Shown: one piece after another, positions 7,197 through 8,201 of the stretch
How the letters are laid out: every line of letters begins with the position of its first letter
How positions within the stretch are numbered: position 1 is the first letter of the stretch
Origin: JBFKMV01 sp041629655
GTDB lineage: Bacteria > Acidobacteriota > Polarisedimenticolia > Polarisedimenticolales > Polarisedimenticolaceae
DNA length: 8,201 nucleotides
Assembly (NCBI GenBank): GCA_041629655.1
Contig: JBFKMV010000205.1
Location: 1-8,201 of the forward strand
Direction of reading: 5' to 3'
Notes under the pieces: model-generated
Database searches by the model: none
The model's input: the letters and a program-made list of their open reading frames with translations, nothing else
Told to the model about the DNA's origin: nothing
Program-made: the position numbers and the translations under genes

Positions 7197-8201
7197 ATGG
7201 CGATCGTCGAACCGACACCGTTGACGCGCGAGGTGATGCGCGGCTACTTCGCCGGCGCCTTCAAGCCGCGCGGCAAGTGGCTGATCGGCATGGAGCTGGA
7301 GAAGCTCGGTCGCGCGGCGGCGACGGGCGCACCCCTGCCCTATTCCGGGAGCGACCCCTCGGTCCGGGGGGTGCTCGAATACCTGTGGCGGCACAACGGC
7401 GGACAACCGGTCTACGAGGGCGATCACCTGATCGGCGTCCACGGCGATTGGGGCACGTTGTCGCTCGAACCGGGAGGCCAGCTCGAGTGGTCGTCGCGCC
7501 CGGCGCGAACGCTGGACGAGCTGCGGGGCGCGCTGGACCGGCATCTCGACGCGCTGCGCGAGGCCGGACAGGCGCTCGGTGTGCGGTTCCTCGACGTGGC
7601 GGTCGATCCCGAGCACCCGGTGGAGGCGATGCGCTGGATGCCCAAGGCGCGCTACAAGATCATGCGTCCCTACATGGGCGCGCGCGGGCGGCTGGCCCAC
7701 CGCATGATGACGCAAACCGCGAGCATCCAGTGCGCCTTCGATTTCGAGTCGGCGGAGGACTGGGCGAGGAAGTTCAGGGCCGGGGCGCTGCTGGCCCCGA
7801 TCGCGGTCGCGCTGTTCGCCAACTCCGAGCGCGTCGACGGCAAGCCCAGCGGTTACCGGTCGTTCCGGCAGCACATCTGGCGCGAGACCGAGCCCGACCG
7901 TTGCGGCCTGCCCGCGGTGGTGTTCGAGCCCGGCTTCGGCATCGACGCCTGGGTCGATTGGATCTGCAACGTGCCGAGCATGTTCCGCTACCGCTCGCGC
8001 GGCCTGGTGCCCGCGGGAGGCGTACCGTTCGCGAAGCTGCTCGAGCTGCGCGGGTGCGACGCGCTGAAGCCCGAGGACTGGGAGCTCCATCTGTCGTCGC
8101 TGTTCACCGAGGTCCGTTCGTACGCCTACATCGAGGTGCGCAGCGCCGATCTCCAACCCGATTCCCGGGTCTTCGCCGTGCCGGCGTTCTGGACCGGCAT
8201 C
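7197..8201 (+). CDS. gshA: Plant/proteobacterial-type glutamate-cysteine ligase, 3'-truncated by the window edge
   Basis: Catalyses ATP-dependent gamma-glutamylcysteine formation, the first step of glutathione (or, for EgtA relatives, ergothioneine) synthesis in the cytosol. The frame is open from the ATG at 7197 to the last base, giving 335 codons of an expected 430-460. Motifs match the plant-type family in order: GMELEKLG (31-38) with active-site E33 and E35; LSLEPGGQLEWSS (88-100); ARYKIMRPYMGARG (151-164); HRMMTQTASIQCAFDF (168-183); FRAGALLAPIAVALFANS (193-210) followed by GKPSGYRS and HIWRETEPDRCG; FGIDAWVDW (247-255); LKPEDWELHLSSLFTEVRS (290-308); YIEVRSAD (311-318); and VPAFWTGI at the edge. 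The MMxxTAS and FANSxxxxGKPxG blocks separate this family from the CBS-fused GCS2 protein at 4270-6180. EgtA is the main alternative name; nothing visible settles it. No strong Shine-Dalgarno sequence is correctly spaced: GGAG at 7178-7181 is 15 bases upstream. Whether gshB follows is outside the window. Confidence 0.86.
   Translation, partial: MAIVEPTPLTREVMRGYFAGAFKPRGKWLIGMELEKLGRAAATGAPLPYSGSDPSVRGVLEYLWRHNGGQPVYEGDHLIGVHGDWGTLSLEPGGQLEWSSRPARTLDELRGALDRHLDALREAGQALGVRFLDVAVDPEHPVEAMRWMPKARYKIMRPYMGARGRLAHRMMTQTASIQCAFDFESAEDWARKFRAGALLAPIAVALFANSERVDGKPSGYRSFRQHIWRETEPDRCGLPAVVFEPGFGIDAWVDWICNVPSMFRYRSRGLVPAGGVPFAKLLELRGCDALKPEDWELHLSSLFTEVRSYAYIEVRSADLQPDSRVFAVPAFWTGI

Noticed and set aside
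6567..8156. A 529-codon minus-strand open frame opposite gshA
   Set aside because: The plus strand in this stretch encodes a continuous, strongly recognisable glutamate-cysteine ligase; the minus frame is its antisense shadow.

Overview
The window is GC-rich chromosomal DNA (roughly 70 % by eye, with G or C at most third codon positions). It is densely coding and shows no mobile elements, repeats, RNA genes or CRISPR. The housekeeping gene at the left edge is universal, so the host cannot be named. A secreted sulfatase, a plant-type glutamate-cysteine ligase and the composition suggest a Gram-negative, environmental, high-GC bacterium such as a myxobacterial/deltaproteobacterial, acidobacterial or planctomycete-like lineage. 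This is inference only.

Layout. From 1 to 1647 (+) runs the ABC-F translation factor EttA, missing only about a dozen N-terminal residues at the window edge. It converges with a four-gene minus-strand set filling 1658-7137. In transcription order (right to left) the set is: an HprK-like P-loop kinase (7137-6244); a glutamate-cysteine-ligase-type (GCS2) carboxylate-amine ligase fused to two CBS domains (6180-4270); a zinc-dependent succinylglutamate desuccinylase/aspartoacylase-type amidohydrolase (4260-3079); and a signal-peptide-bearing sulfatase (3049-1658). The gaps are 63, 9 and 29 bases, so the last three genes look like one transcription unit. A candidate promoter overlaps the stop codon of the kinase gene. 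Divergent from the kinase, starting at 7197 (+) and running off the right edge, is a second GCS2-superfamily enzyme, a plant/proteobacterial-type glutamate-cysteine ligase (GshA). Only 59 bases separate the two divergent starts.

How it may work together. The centre of interest is the ligase/hydrolase pair. One enzyme is of the kind that makes an amide bond on a carboxylate such as glutamate, and carries a CBS pair that usually senses adenine nucleotides. The next gene encodes a metal-dependent enzyme of the kind that cleaves N-acyl amino acid amide bonds. This suggests a small amidoligase-type metabolic module whose substrate cannot be read from the sequence. The neighbouring GshA would supply gamma-glutamylcysteine, so a thiol or gamma-glutamyl theme is possible but unproven. 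The sulfatase is atypical: the cysteine of its active-site signature is present, but the arginine of the CxPxR maturation motif is leucine and the GKWH histidine is tryptophan.
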